A DNA stretch of 64,000 nt from Sphaerolaimus hirsutus (lineage: Eukaryota > Nematoda > Chromadorea > Monhysterida > Sphaerolaimidae): contig OZ038453.1 in NCBI GenBank assembly GCA_964036195.1, forward strand, positions 28,710,997 to 28,774,996, written 5' to 3'. The notes under the pieces were generated by a model. It searched no databases. It saw only the letters and a list, made by a program, of their open reading frames with translations, and was not told the origin of the DNA. Positions 45,131-57,714 of this stretch are shown here, one piece after another. How positions within the stretch are numbered: the first letter of the stretch is position 1; each line of letters opens with the position of its first letter. Both the position numbers and the translations under genes were made by a program.

Positions 45131-48100
45131 ACAAAAACCTTATTGAAAAACTAGTATCGGTGAAACTATGGAGTAAATTTGATGAGCAAAAGTATGACAA
45201 ATTTATTGTTGCGAATTTTAAATATGCAATGAAAGTTAGGAAATTGCCACTAGTGCAGTCTGTACAATTGATGGAAAATTATTTCTGCAGTGTCAAGAAA
45301 ATGTCGACATCGACATCAGCCATGCGTCAAAATTTCCGCAACGCTAATGTTGAACAACAAATTGGACCTAGAAATAATCGATTCAGTGTCCAGAAGTTGA
45401 TTTCAAACAATAATGCTGATCCTTGGTGCCTATGTCTTAACCACGCTGGGCACCGTTCAAGCGAATGTCACATAACTCAACACAAAAATGAAATGTCGAC
45501 AGCTAGAATTGATCCACTTTCTCAGGCACCAAAATCTGAAGGTTTTGGACAAGTGAGGAAATACGGACCACCTCACACATCAAATTCGGCCATGCCAAAA
45601 GTGATGGCGAAAGCTGGGAATTGCTCGGACATCCATTCTGGAAATGTTGCTAAAATGTCCGATGAAATGACTATGTCCAGTGAAGTAACTAATGAAGATG
45701 ACCGTTTGCACCTATACTGCAATGAATTTAAGAATCGATTGGCAGCAGTATTTGAAAACAATTTGTGTGTGTGCCAAAATTGGGAAAGGACATTTTGGCA
45801 TCATTTACAAAATTTCAACCCATCACAGACACCGACGACACGGACAAACGTGTTGTACAGTTCCTCAACACTGTTTCCAGGAGACACAGAAAATGCGAGT
45901 GAAAACGAAAATGACTGAAAATGATGAAAGTTCAGTGAAACAGTGGCTGGATTTACTAATAGTTGTTCTGTAGATTTTTCCAGTGAAATGAGTGATTTCG
46001 GTCTTGATGGATCAATAACATTGAAAGTGTGCACATGTGTTGGCAACAACCAGCGTTTGTCAATTAGAGTTGAGAAATGCAATGGACCTCAAATCTATGC
46101 AAATATGCACATTGAAAATATCCCATGCAAAGTCATTTTAAATACTGGCTGTACTAGAACGATTTTACCAATTTCTATTCTACATAAAATAGCAGCAAAT
46201 TCCGGTCTTGATCAGGATAAATATCTTAGAAAAACAAATATTGAAGTCTATATGTTGAATGGAAAAATGTCAGTCGGAACTCAGTCAGTCAGTCTGAAGT
46301 GCCGCTGTATTTGGAACATGAATCCCCTATTGATAATGTTTTGCACAGAGTTTTAGCCATTTGCCGGATAAACATGGACCCAAGTGCTATGCCAGAAATT
46401 CTAATTGGGACTGACATTATGTCTTTCCAGAAACTTTCATGGCTTGTACCATTAGCTTTAGAAAAATTGACAAAAATTGTTCCAATTGATAACAATGCTG
46501 TTATGCAACAATTTGAAGATTTAGAGAGCAAATTTTCAGAAAAGTTTTCGAAAACAGTCAAATTGACAAAACATTGATACATTCCAGCTAATGGCCAGTC
46601 CAGTGTAACCATCCAAAGACCAAAGAAACCTTTGAATGTGCCACAAACAGTTTGGGATAATGCAACAATTTTATTCACCAAGGTAGACAACATTTTGGAT
46701 ACCAGTCACGAAAATTTACAAATGTATAATTCAACAAGCTCAACAGAAGGCCCAAACTCGATCAAACTTTTTTTCTTCAACTTGTCTGACACTCCTATTG
46801 ATTTGCCATCTCAGACAGAAATTGTGAATACTTTGATGGTTCCTAGTCAACAATCATTCAAACCTAGTTCAAATTGGGGCAACATTTTTTCATCAGAGGA
46901 CTATATGTCACTTTTTGGGGCACATGTTGCAGTTGACCAACTGTCATGTGCTAAAGGCGTTACTATGCCTACACCGCCTGACACTTCTTCTGCTGATGAA
47001 ACCATCATGTCCATGGAAGATTGTGTAGCATTTATAATGAAAAATTTACCGACAAAAAACAGAATCCCGCTCACTTCTCAACAAGCTGCCACTTTTCACA
47101 GTTTGTTAACAGAATACCATGACATTTTTGTGTGCTCTGATTATGACGTGGGGTGCACGACATTGGTGTCACATTTAATAGCCACAGACCCCACCTACCC
47201 ACCAATCAAACAGGCACCTAGGTATGAACCAACCTTTAAAAGAGAATTTATTAATAAAACAATAAAGTCCATGCTCAAGGAAAAAATAATTAAGTATTAT
47301 GATGGGCCGTGGGCATCACCAATCACCATAGCACCCAAAGGTGTTGATGATTGGCGTTTTTGCGTGGATTACAAATTAGTCAATATAATAACGTGGATCG
47401 ACAGTTACCTATTGCCCAGAATTGGGGAAATTTTGGCAGAGTTTGCAGGCAGAAGCATTTTCATGGCTATTGAAATACACCATGGCTACTACAATGTCCT
47501 GTTGGCGGATGAAGCTTCTAAGGAAAAAACTTTGTTTGTGTGCTCGTTAGGGCAATTCAGGTATACCAGAATGCCATTCAGATCATGCAACAGTGGAGCG
47601 ACTTTCCAACATCTTGTAGATTTGAATGAGGAATTCTAACCTTCGAATGCAACCTAAAAAGTGTAACATTTTCACGTCCACCTTGAAATACCTGGGACAT
47701 CAAATAAGTTCAACAGGCATATCACCTGCCCCGTCGCGTTTAGAAGCCATGATGGCACTACCTAAAATGCATACCAAGCAAGATCTCCGTCGATTCCTGG
47801 GCAAGTGTGTGTATTATTTACACTTCATTCCGAATTACAGCAGGATTTCTGCGCCATTATATACAGCATTAAAATATAAAATTCCAAAGCACGGAAATAC
47901 CCATTTTGACTGGAGTGAGGAAATGCTTGATTCCTGGAGTACTGTAAAGCATTATCTAGCCACCCCACCTGTATTGATTCATCCAAAACGCGATGGCAGG
48001 CGGTTATATTTGGAGACTGATGCCAGTGCCACAGGTCTGGGTGCTGTGCTCTCACAATTTTCTGATGATGGAAAGATGCACCCCATTTTTTTTCTAAAAG

Positions 48101-49618
48101 ACTTGCACACCCGCACAGTTCATTTTCTGCCGCTGAGTTGGAGGCTTAATTTATAGTGTGGTCAATTTGTCATTTGGCAGATTTCATTGAAGGCCAAAAA
48201 TTGATAGTAATTACTGACAAAGGTGGAATAGCCCAGGTGTTCAAGAGCCTGCATCATTCAAAACTTGAACATTGGGCCAATGGGTCCAGGATAAAATAAT
48301 TAAATTTGTGCACCAGTCAGGTAGTTTGAATCTGGTGGCAGATTCTCTTTCCCAGAACCCCATAGACCAACCTGAATTTGGTGCCAACGAGTTAGATGAG
48401 GATGCACTCATGGTTAAAGGCTGTGCCGCATCTATGATCCCTACTGTTGTAAATCTCCATGGTCAACATTCCTTGACTGATGGTCATCAGAAAAAGCTAA
48501 TCTCCATGAAGCCCGAAATTGACTGGATAAAATTACAAAACGAGGATCCAGAATTGTCTGTGTTGATTTCACAGCTTATTTCTGAACCAGACAGCATCCC
48601 TGGCACTTTGATTATAGATGACATCCTTTATTTCCAATCTGCCGCAAATGTTACAGAGTACACAGTTTGGCCACCAAAAACCTGGCAACAAGTGTGCCTA
48701 ACGCAAGCACACATGGGAATTTATGCTTGCCATTGCGGGCAGTTACACACTTTACAGTTATTATGCCAATATGTGCTTGGCCAACCATGAAAAAAGACAT
48801 TTTACAATATTGTGATGATTGTTCCTCATGCATGACCTATAAGAAACACATATTACATCCTGGCCCCAGTTGAAACACCCTCACAGCCATTTGAAATCTT
48901 ACACCTGGATACCATGCAGTTAGAGTTCAATGACAAAAAGTCAAAAATTCTGGTGGCAGTCGATGCATTCACACGGTACACCGTAACTACACCAGTATTG
49001 TCTTTGCATGCAAACATGATGGCGCAGGCTGTTTTGACAAAGTTATTTTTGATCTATGGTGCCCCTAGACTGATAGTAACTGACTAGGGCACGGAGTATG
49101 TAAATGATTGTTTTCGTTCAGTGTGTGCTGAATGTGGCACAGCACATTCCCCTGTGTCATCCCACAATCCAGCAGCCAATGGAATGGTTGACAGGGTAAA
49201 TGAAAGATTGTGTGAAATTGATTCTATTACAAAGTTGGAATTCCCTAAATTGCATTGGCGCAATATTCTGCCAATGGTTACGCTAAAACACAACCTCGCC
49301 TTCAATAAGAATTCTAATTGTTGCCCTTTCTTTTTAATTCATGGCTACATGCCACATTGGAATTTACTATTTGCAGCTGCAAGGCGAAATGACGTACAAA
49401 ACATACGCATGTCCGCAAAGCCTCACAGCGACTGCAATCGAATGCTGTACAAACAGTATTTTGATAATAAGTCTAATACGACAACCATTCAAACTGGCGA
49501 CAAAATCATGGTCAAGAATGTGTCCAGTGACAGAAGTCTACCAAAATTCACGGAGCTGCTTGAAGTGCTTGATGTTGTGGGCCCTTCCATTTCTGTGAAA
49601 ATTGAAAACGTTGTGTGA
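45100..49618 (+). pseudogene. Decayed Ty3/gypsy retrotransposon (gag-pol)
   Basis: Gag-like frame at 45100-45918 with a degenerate zinc knuckle (CLNHAGHRSSEC). Retropepsin in 45943-46356, where the active-site DTG reads NTG (VILNTGCTRTILP). Reverse transcriptase in 46632-47639 (KQAPRYEPTFKREF, DDWRFCVDYKLVN, SIFMAIEIHHGYYNVLL), then a jump at about 47635 that loses the block normally holding YxDD. RT thumb and RNase H in 47626-48156 (KCNIFTSTLKYLGHQISS, LYLETDASATGLGAVLSQF), then frame breaks to about 48300. Zinc-binding region at about 48700-48850 (YCDDCSSC). Integrase core at about 48890-49260 with an in-frame stop at about 49083. No LTRs, primer-binding site or polypurine tract were found by eye. 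Clearly dead. Confidence 0.9.
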
Positions 49619-49787
49619 AAATTGCCACATCGTTTTTGCTGGCGTGTAAACACGTGACATTAATTTCCAATTGTCACAATTTTTTTGAAAAAACACTTAC
49701 TAGTTTCCTTTTCCCCTTTGATTAGACTATTTAAACAAAAAAAACTCCGCTAAAAAATTCTCTAAAAAATCATTACTTACGGTCAAT

Positions 49788-50430
49788 ATGCACATATTAC
49801 TTTTGTCAATAGTATTCTGTGTAGTCTCAGCTGTGCGTGATGGAAATGTGAAAAATAACGGCAATCTAACTCCAGTCTCTGACGACACATCAGAATTGAG
49901 CGTGCACATTGATGACGGCGATGCAGATAGTGACGCCACAGCACCTGCCACCCCGAACACTGGCAGCCATACCAATCGTCCTGCTACGACGGCCGCTGGT
50001 GCTACAGAATGTTGTGAAAATTGCTGGCACACTAGCCAGGTAATATTTTTCTACTCTTTGCGGCTAAAAATTCTTTATTTTTGACAGTTTTGAGGGTTCT
50101 GAAATTTCTTTGACAATTTTCCCATGTCATTACTTTCTGTATTTCAACTCTGTTCATATTCCGACCAGTTCCTAAAAGATTCATTTATTTTAACAATATT
50201 TCCTTATCGATCTGCAAACTGAGAACAATCCAACTTCTAATTCGGTTACAAATGCACAAAACGCAGAAGAACGCCATAGAACAGTCACAGGATATAAAGT
50301 GAGGCTCTTGGCTGATTTACCAGACATTCATTCCTTGCTATCTGTTCCATTATCGGGTCAGTCGTATCAGGTTGAGTGCGATTGGCTGCACAGAGACCTA
50401 GCCGCGTCTAATCAAGTGAATGCGAACTAG
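49788..50430 (+). CDS. Possible two-exon secreted protein fragment 3' of the retroelement
   Basis: A frame from ATG at 49788 starts with a good signal peptide (MHILLLSIVFCVVSAV). It continues as an acidic, Thr/Ala-rich segment ending in ECCENCWHTSQ before a GTAATA donor at 50040. A second open stretch (about 50198-50430) encodes GYKVRLLADLPDIHSLL and ends with a stop. The acceptor joining them is not obvious. It could be a remnant envelope-like third frame of the retroelement or a host gene fragment. Confidence 0.35.
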
Positions 50431-50559
50431 CCAACACTCTCGCCGAAGTCACGCACAAGCTACAACAGTTACGACTGAATCCACCCCGGTTGTGAAATAT
50501 TAGGTTGTAAACTAATGAAGTGTCTTTTTTCGATTTCATACAAATATACATTTGTGCAT

Positions 50560-50890
50560 CCCACATTCTTTTGTACGTTGACCGATTTTGATGCCATTTG
50601 AGTACGTTGGGGTTTGGGGTCTGGGCTATGAAGAAATGTTTTTGTTTCCTCGAATAATCCCCCCGTCCTGAGATAAGGGGGGTCTATAAAAATGTGGTCA
50701 TTTTGCATGGCTGATCTACACATTCACTTTGAACCTTACTCACTCAGCCATTTCTGGGCCAATTTGGATCGTTCTACACTTAAAATGATCAGCACAACCA
50801 GTAGATTCCATTTTTGTGGTCGGATTAGTGATGTCTCAATTACGTATGCCGATTTGACCCAGTTTTTAAACACACACAATAAAATTTTCT
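50560..50890. repeat. Single arm of the GGGGTTTGGGGTCTG repeat family
   Basis: It shares GTACGTTGGGGTTTGGGGTC, the CTCGAATAATCCCCC block and CATTTTGCATGG with 57.7-58.1 kb, and in inverted form with 58.5-58.8 kb. The following part (GGTCGGATTAGTGATGTCT) also matches 42.8 kb. Confidence 0.8.
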
Positions 50891-51225
50891 AAACATGCTA
50901 TCATATACTTTAGACAATGGGGATTCATATACCAAAAAAATTATTTCAATATCTATTTCCAATCAAAAGTAATAGAACTTTAAACTTCCGCCTCCAATAC
51001 ATGTAAAAAACTAATCAAGAACGATGAATACAGATAACCTGAGCATAAAAATGAAACTTACAGGTTTTTCTGATCATTTTAAGTGTTCATTGGTGGAAAT
51101 TGGCTGAGAAATGGCCGAGATATGGATTTCTGACTCCACATGCATTTGCTCGTCATGCAGATTTTTCTATTTATTGTTGGGAGGCGAATGTTTAACATCA
51201 CTTGGTAGTGAATACAACCATTGTG

Positions 51226-51420
51226 CCTGCGCACACTAGTTTTCACACGAAATTTGGAAAACTCATAAATCATCTTAGAACGCTTTTGAGTTTTCTACAA
51301 TGAGGTGGCTGTCAACTACAGTTGACGGAGATTAAAAATGACTCATTGTGGAAAACTTGAACACGTTTAAAGCTCTTTTATGAGTTTTCCAAATTTCGTG
51401 TGAAAACTAGTGTGCGCAGG
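51226..51420. mobile_element. 195-bp near-perfect hairpin MITE, ends CCTGCGCACACTAGTTTTC
   Basis: The two halves are reverse complements (CACACGAAATTTGGAAAACT with AGTTTTCCAAATTTCGTGTG), with centre GTCAACTACAGTTGACGGAG. A diverged, split copy exists at 52437-52631 plus 59092-59117. Confidence 0.92.
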
Positions 51421-52071
51421 GCCATTATTGTCGTCATTTTTCTTTTAAATGAATAGAAACCACTCCCATTGATTTTGCTTATTGCAAAGAAAATGTGCCT
51501 AGGTTCTACACTCACCAGTTTATTACATACTGTAATTTCAAAAAGTTGAAACTCATTCTTCAGATTAAAACGCATTTGAGTTTCACGGAATACCTAAGCC
51601 ATTTTAATATCCGACAACTGTATTTGATCGACACCCCATTCCGGTAAACTCAAATGCATTCAAAGCAGATTTGTTTGTTTTCGAAACTTAGTTGACTAGT
51701 AGGGTCGATTTAATTGGTTAGTCCAAAAACTCACTTCTAGCTGGGCTCTTCTCACGCTTCTTCTCTGGCATTATTCTAGTGCTCTTTTATTTGAATGCTG
51801 GGAAAACGGGCGGCGGCGCGGGCCAGACTCTAATTTGCAATATTTCAAAGTCGTTGAAATGTTTTTTCGTGGTTTCAAATCGCTTATTTTCATAGCTTTA
51901 TGTGTCTTAATGGGATTCTTGTTTTCCGTGCGCATCTTGTCATTTTTGTTTTGTTATTTTTGTTCAATGCAGGGTTGTTAAATGTACTCAACTTCAAAGT
52001 ACACATGGACTTGTTTCTCTCCAAACAGCATATAAATATTTTGACATATTAACGTAGATCGCTACACAAAC

Positions 52072-52189
52072 TACCGTATATCCTCGAATAAGACCCCAGG
52101 GGAGTTATTATTTGGTCATAAGTTTTGAAGGGGGAGTTATTCAATGGGAGGAGTTATTTTTTCATTTGGAACTTTCACTTTATTCATTC
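52072..52189. mobile_element. Left part of an ACCGTATTTCCTCGAA-type MITE, cut by the gap
   Basis: Starts TACCGTATATCCTCGAATAAG; the remainder is lost in the N gap. Confidence 0.55.
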
Positions 52190-52389
52190 NNNNNNNNNNN
52201 NNNNNNNNNNNNNNNNNNNNNNNNNNNNNNNNNNNNNNNNNNNNNNNNNNNNNNNNNNNNNNNNNNNNNNNNNNNNNNNNNNNNNNNNNNNNNNNNNNNN
52301 NNNNNNNNNNNNNNNNNNNNNNNNNNNNNNNNNNNNNNNNNNNNNNNNNNNNNNNNNNNNNNNNNNNNNNNNNNNNNNNNNNNNNNNNN
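52190..52389. other. Assembly gap (200 N)
   Basis: Run of N. Reading frames drawn across it are meaningless. Confidence 1.
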
Positions 52390-53083
52390 CTGCTGGGTCG
52401 TTGGCTGTTTCTGGCAAGGAACGATACTACCTAAGGCGCTGCGCACACTAGTTTTCTGCCAGTAAACTAAAAATTGAGTAAACTCATAAATCGACTTTGA
52501 ATGGCGTTTGAGTTTGCTGCAAATCTGTGTTCGTCAACTGCGTTTGACGGAGAGTGAAAAACTCCTTCCAGTAAACTCAAATGCGTTCAAGGCTGATTTG
52601 TGAGTTAACTGAATTTTTAAAATTTCATTAAGCGGCGTTTACACTGCAAAATGTGCCGACAAATCAAAAAGTGAAAAAGTTCCATAAATCCGGAATAAAG
52701 TTCCATATCTGCAAGAAAAAACAGTGAAGTATACTCACTAATTAAATGCACTCACATGCCAAATTTCAGATAAATCGTACATTCCGTTCGAGAGTTATAA
52801 GCATTTGAAAAATATTTCGTTGTCGGTTCGCTTTTTTGGATTGAAAAAATCTTGTTGTTGGCACAAGCTTTTGATTGGCGACAATGCGACGATGAGCGCT
52901 TGTCGTCACACGAGACTCAATGTCATCAAGGGAGCTTGATTTTTGTTTTTGCTTGTCCTCATAGAGCTGCGAACATGTTTTTTTGTGACGACAATGAGTA
53001 AATTTTTAAATTTTAAATGTGTATAAATTGAGTTATAGAGAACATAAATGACAGTTGCAGTTTATCATCCTGGCAATGTAGAA

Positions 53084-53255
53084 TACCGTATTTCCTTGAA
53101 ATACCCCCCCCCCCCTCAAAATGGGCACTATGAATTAATAAACCCCCTCTCGAAATACCCTCCCCCCAAATTGAGTTCATGACAAAGTTTGCGTTTTGTG
53201 AACTGGTAATGCATAACACACGTTAAAAACAATGACTGTGTTACGTTATAACGTT
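53084..53255. mobile_element. Truncated ACCGTATTTCCTTGAA MITE
   Basis: Begins TACCGTATTTCCTTGAAATA with poly-C blocks and the family's internal word (AACACACGTTAAAAACAATG). It is cut on the right just before the mariner-like MITE at 53263. Confidence 0.7.
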
Positions 53256-53262
53256 GTTTATA

Positions 53263-53353
53263 TTAGGTTGGAAAGAAAGTTCTGTCTGTGTCTGCTTTTA
53301 TGCTCCGCTCCGCTTTGTTTCTAGAAACAGACAGAACTTTCTTTCCAACCAAA
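53263..53353. mobile_element. 91-bp mariner-type MITE
   Basis: TTAGGTTGGAAAGAAAGTTC and GAACTTTCTTTCCAACCAAA are inverted ends with TA on both sides (53261-53262 and 53354-53355). Almost the whole element is hairpin. Confidence 0.88.
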
Positions 53354-53503
53354 TACCATTGACCCAGTTATTGAAGTCTGTAGACTCTTATATAAATGGT
53401 GGTTTTTGTCGTATTTTTCAACGTATGCGTACATTACAAACAACAAATAGCATTAAAAAAATAACCCATGATTTATATTTTTGACAATCACAATAAATAT
53501 AAA

Positions 53504-53923
53504 TACCGTATTACCTCGAATTATCCCCCTTGAATTGACCCCCCCCCCTCGAAATACCCCCCTAAAATTCGGCTGAGGAAATAACCCCCCCCCCCCCCCT
53601 TGAAATGATCCCCTAAAATTGAGTGTAAAGAGAACGTACATGACAAATACCGTAGTTTGTGATCTGTACAATGCAGAACACATGTTAAAAGTGATGGCTA
53701 AGTGACGTTAGGGAAGGGTGTATATACAGTTATATATGCCTATAAACACATATACATCTACGTAATTGTTCGATTTTTCTATGTCTGCGTATGGTGAATT
53801 TCCGAAAATTTCTGGCGGAATAATAGACCCCCCCTCGAATAACCCCCCCCCCCCCGAATTCCCCCCTCAAATTTTGCTGGCAAAATAATAAACCCCCTGG
53901 GGGTATTTCGAGGTAATACGGTA
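53504..53923. mobile_element. MITE, ACCGTATTACCTCGAA family
   Basis: Same ends and interior as the copy at 38371-38750 (TACCGTATTACCTCGAATTA ... TTTCGAGGTAATACGGTA). Confidence 0.9.
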
Positions 53924-54015
53924 ACACGTGATTTATATATATTTATATTTTTTTCAACTTCTGAGTGATATATTTATATATATTTTTTATATATATTATA
54001 TATATATACTTTATA

Positions 54016-54428
54016 TACCGTATTTTCTTGAAATACCCCCCGGGGGTGATTGTTTCATAGTGCTCCCGAGAGGGGGGGGGGGGGGGTTGAACGAGGGGGG
54101 GTGATTATTTCGCCAGAAATTTTTTGAAATCCTAGTACAAAATCGTTGTTTGTGATGTGCGCTGGGGTAGAAAAATGTATCAATAACTGACATGTATAGA
54201 CTCCTGTAGACTAATATTAGTATGTAGATGGTATAAACACTGTTCTAACGTGATTCCGACATTGCTTTAACGTGTGTTCTGCACTATGCAGAACACAAAC
54301 TGCTGTATTTGTCATGTACGTTCTCTAAACTCAATCTGGAGGGGTATTTCGAGGGGGGGTGATTGTTTCATAGTGGTCTCGAGAGGGAGGGGGTCAAACG
54401 AGGGGGGGTATTTTGAGGAAATACGGTA
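54016..54428. mobile_element. MITE, ACCGTATTTTCTTGAAATA copy
   Basis: Starts TACCGTATTTTCTTGAAATA and ends TTTTGAGGAAATACGGTA. Interior G/C runs and TTCATAGTGGTCTCGAGAGG are in opposite orientation to the copy at 62774. Confidence 0.88.
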
Positions 54429-55740
54429 TTTTATAATTTGAAAATAAAATCACTAAGAAAATCACTCATACTAGATATATTGTGCTTTATAACTACACAA
54501 AAATAGGTATGTAAGCACATATAGTACAGAAAATAACTGAAAATAGGCAAAAAAACACACAAACTAGTGATTTTGAAAGTGAAAATCTATAAATCGGCAT
54601 GAAAATAAGTGATTTTGGACAAAAATTTGGGTAAAATTTTGCAAAAATCACTCCAGATTACCAATCCCTCCATTTGAGACCTGTTGTTGTAAATGCGCAG
54701 TTGTTGTAAATGTGCCTGGTCTTGACACCATAGTTGTAAAAATGTGTATATGTTTACTCAAAAAGTACATATACTCAAGTACTCACTAAATAAATTTATC
54801 TATACTTTAAAAAAGTACCTGTACTTGCTTTTACATATACTTTTTGAAAGTAATTGAGTACAGAAAACGTATTTCAGATATGCCATGTTATTGGCTTTTT
54901 CAAGGCAAAGATGGGAAAAAGGGAGAAAAAAGTGAGAAATATGAAAAAATTGCTGAAAACAGCTGAAAACAGGCACATAACCCATGAACTAGTGTTTTTG
55001 AAGGTTAAAATGGTATGAAAATTAGTTATTTTGATTGAAAATTAGAGCAAAATTCCTAAATAAATACTCACTTTTACATTTTCTAGGGAAAAAGTATTTA
55101 CCCATCAGTAAAAGTAAAAACATTTACTTTAAGTTTTCTGTACTGGGTGAGTGACAAAACTAAGGGGGTGAATTTGCACTAAACTTGCTCAGCGTACCTG
55201 CTGTATTAAATGAATAGTATTTTACTTGTGAAATGATAATTAATGGATTGGGGAATATTAGAGTACATTTTTTGTGCTTGTGAATAGTAAATAAAGCCCA
55301 AAATATCAATTGGAATTGAAATAAAGTGTGAGTGATTTTTTTGCAAAAAATACCCATTTTTTGTTGACTTGTTATGTATATTGCATTTTGTCAGATGTTT
55401 GTGACTTCAAGTCAAGTTTTGCATGGAATAGTGCTTTAATAAGGTTATAAGAAAAGGCTAATACATTGAAAATGACTTTTCACACTGTAGAAGTATGTGG
55501 GAGCACAGTGGCTGGATATTATATACTAACTAACATATCACGGCTTATTATTACACAATAGCATGAACAAATGAAAGCTTTCACACTAAAAATGCCTAGC
55601 ACTATAAACCAATGAAAACAATCACCAATGGTAATGTGTATGTGAGATTGTGCACTTGTGCACAAAAAAATGCAAAATACTTAGTGCATAAGTACAAAAA
55701 TCTTTGGCTGATGTTTTTTTATAAAAAACAATGGTTTTGA
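54429..55740. other. AT-rich non-coding DNA
   Basis: No gene seen. A word group (AAAGTACNNNTACT, TTTACATTTTCTAG) resembles 43.3-43.7 kb, and CACACTGTAGAAGTATGTGGGAGCAC recurs near 63470, so this is dispersed repeat DNA. Confidence 0.5.
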
Positions 55741-55741
55741 T

Positions 55742-56260
55742 TAGGGTGTCAATAAATTTTTTTATGGAAAACGGATACGGAAACGGAAAAAAAATTTCAG
55801 CGGCCAGAAAACGGAACGGAAAACAGAAATAAAATTTGCAATTGGCGGAAAAGGGAAACGGAAAAAAAATTTCAATGGCCAGAAAACAGAAAAAGGGGCC
55901 AGAAAAACAGAAACAGAAAAATGAAATTTGCTGAAATTTTGCCAGAAAATGGATGAAATTACCTGAAATTTTGCTGGAAGTAGAAAAACTTTGTAAAAGT
56001 TTTTGCTGGAAACAGACAAAATTTACATAATTGACAATCTGCTTGAATGTTTACCAGTTTGGCTGGAACAGAAAAATGAAAGTTGAGCCAGAAAAAAGTA
56101 AAATGAGGAGGAAAAACAGAAAATTTAGGCAGAAAACGGAAAAAAGACGGAAAAACTGAAAATTTAGCCGGAAAACAGAAAATGAGCTGGAAAAACGGAA
56201 ATGGGAAAAAAAGTGGCCGGAAAACAGAATGGAAAATGGAGAGAAAAAAATTCAGCAGCC
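55742..56260. mobile_element. Diverged GGAAAACGGAAA element
   Basis: Begins AGGGTGTCAATAAATTTTTT and consists of GGAAA(A)(C)GGAA and GCCGGAAAA-type simple motifs like the complete copy at 60538-61198. The right end is decayed. Confidence 0.7.
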
Positions 56261-57714
56261 GATAGTGCAGCAGTGCATATATAACGTGATATTGGGCACT
56301 AGACATTTCCATATGAATCAATTTTCTGTTCAATGCTATTTTTTGTTGAAATTTAATACGAGGTGTTTTGGAATGGGTGAGTATTAGGGTGTAAACTAAT
56401 TAAAGTCGGCAGACGTATCGCCCTACAAACATTTGCGTCAATCTCTCCAGTGGAGAGTGCATGACGGCATTAAGTATTGTGACGCAATATTTTAACGATT
56501 GGAATAGATCGGGTCACGTATGAAAACTTGGCCCTTATCCCAGTTACCAGTTGTGTATTATACAAATGAGAGTGAAAACTGAAAGTTAGCTGAAAATCGT
56601 TAAAATTTGCTTCGCTTTGCCAATTTCCACCTTCATACTCGCTATTTTTGTTTATATACATGGTTATATAGCTATTGTGAGCCTATTTTTTTCATATTAA
56701 TAGCGGATTTCGAAATTTTGGCCAGCTGCCAAGTTCTCTTCTGTTGGAACGGAGCCAACGAATGAAAAATAAAATAAAAACAAAAACGGGGGTTTGAACG
56801 GTAAAACGGTAGTTTGAACGGTCAAATTCTTTACGAGCAACGTTGAAAATGTAGATAACTAGGGCGTGGCACGCACGGACGCAGTGAAACGTCCATTTTT
56901 CTTTTAATATGATTTTCTTTTTCAATTTCTAGCGTCCGCGTGTGACACAAGTTTCGTTGTTCGCTCTATTCACAAGCAAATTCTAACTCTCCGATTTTGT
57001 AGGGTGAAATGTCCGCCGACTTTAGTGATGATTTTTTGTGATTGTACATATGAGGCGTCTAATTCTAAAAGTCGACAAGTCCACAAAATGTGATTTTGAG
57101 TAAATCGCATTTTAAGTTTCAAACCCAATTCCAGGCCCGTGGTGCGTGTCCAATTTGGCTCTCTCATGCTTTTCATTAAGTTCCATATGTTGACAATAAA
57201 GTGTCAAATTTTCAGCCCGTTATCTCAACGTATATGTGAAAAATGGGGTGTCCATAAAATTCCATTCGGTCAGAGCAAAACTGTTTTTGGGAGGGAAATG
57301 GACTTGTCGCCCTCTTGCACGCGAGAACATTTTTGTTCCCGCCCGCGTTGCACCTCCCTTATGGGAAATTTATGCGCTTCTCGACTTTTAGAAATCGGTG
57401 CCCATAGTGGACTTATCACATTTCTTGCGTTTTTTTCCCATAAAAAAAGGATGCGCAGGATGGACTTGTCGCCTTTTAGCCCAAAACTAAGTGGACTTGT
57501 CGACTTCTTGCCCAAATTTTTTGCATTTTTCCCCAAAAATGTCGAATTTGGCACTATGCCATATGGGCATGTGAGGTCAAAAAATTTATGGAAAATGATG
57601 AAAAATGTGCGGAAGTAGCCCCAGATGACGTTTCCGGGCCTAACTCGAAATTTTCATATTTGGACTTGTCGACTTTTAGAATTGGACGCCTCATATGTAC
57701 ATTCACATGTACCA

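Noticed and set aside
44300..50500. LTRs flanking the Ty3/gypsy element
   Set aside because: I compared the regions either side and saw no long direct repeat; a computed self-alignment would be decisive.
52112..52465. Frames spanning the N gap
   Set aside because: Made of unknown bases.
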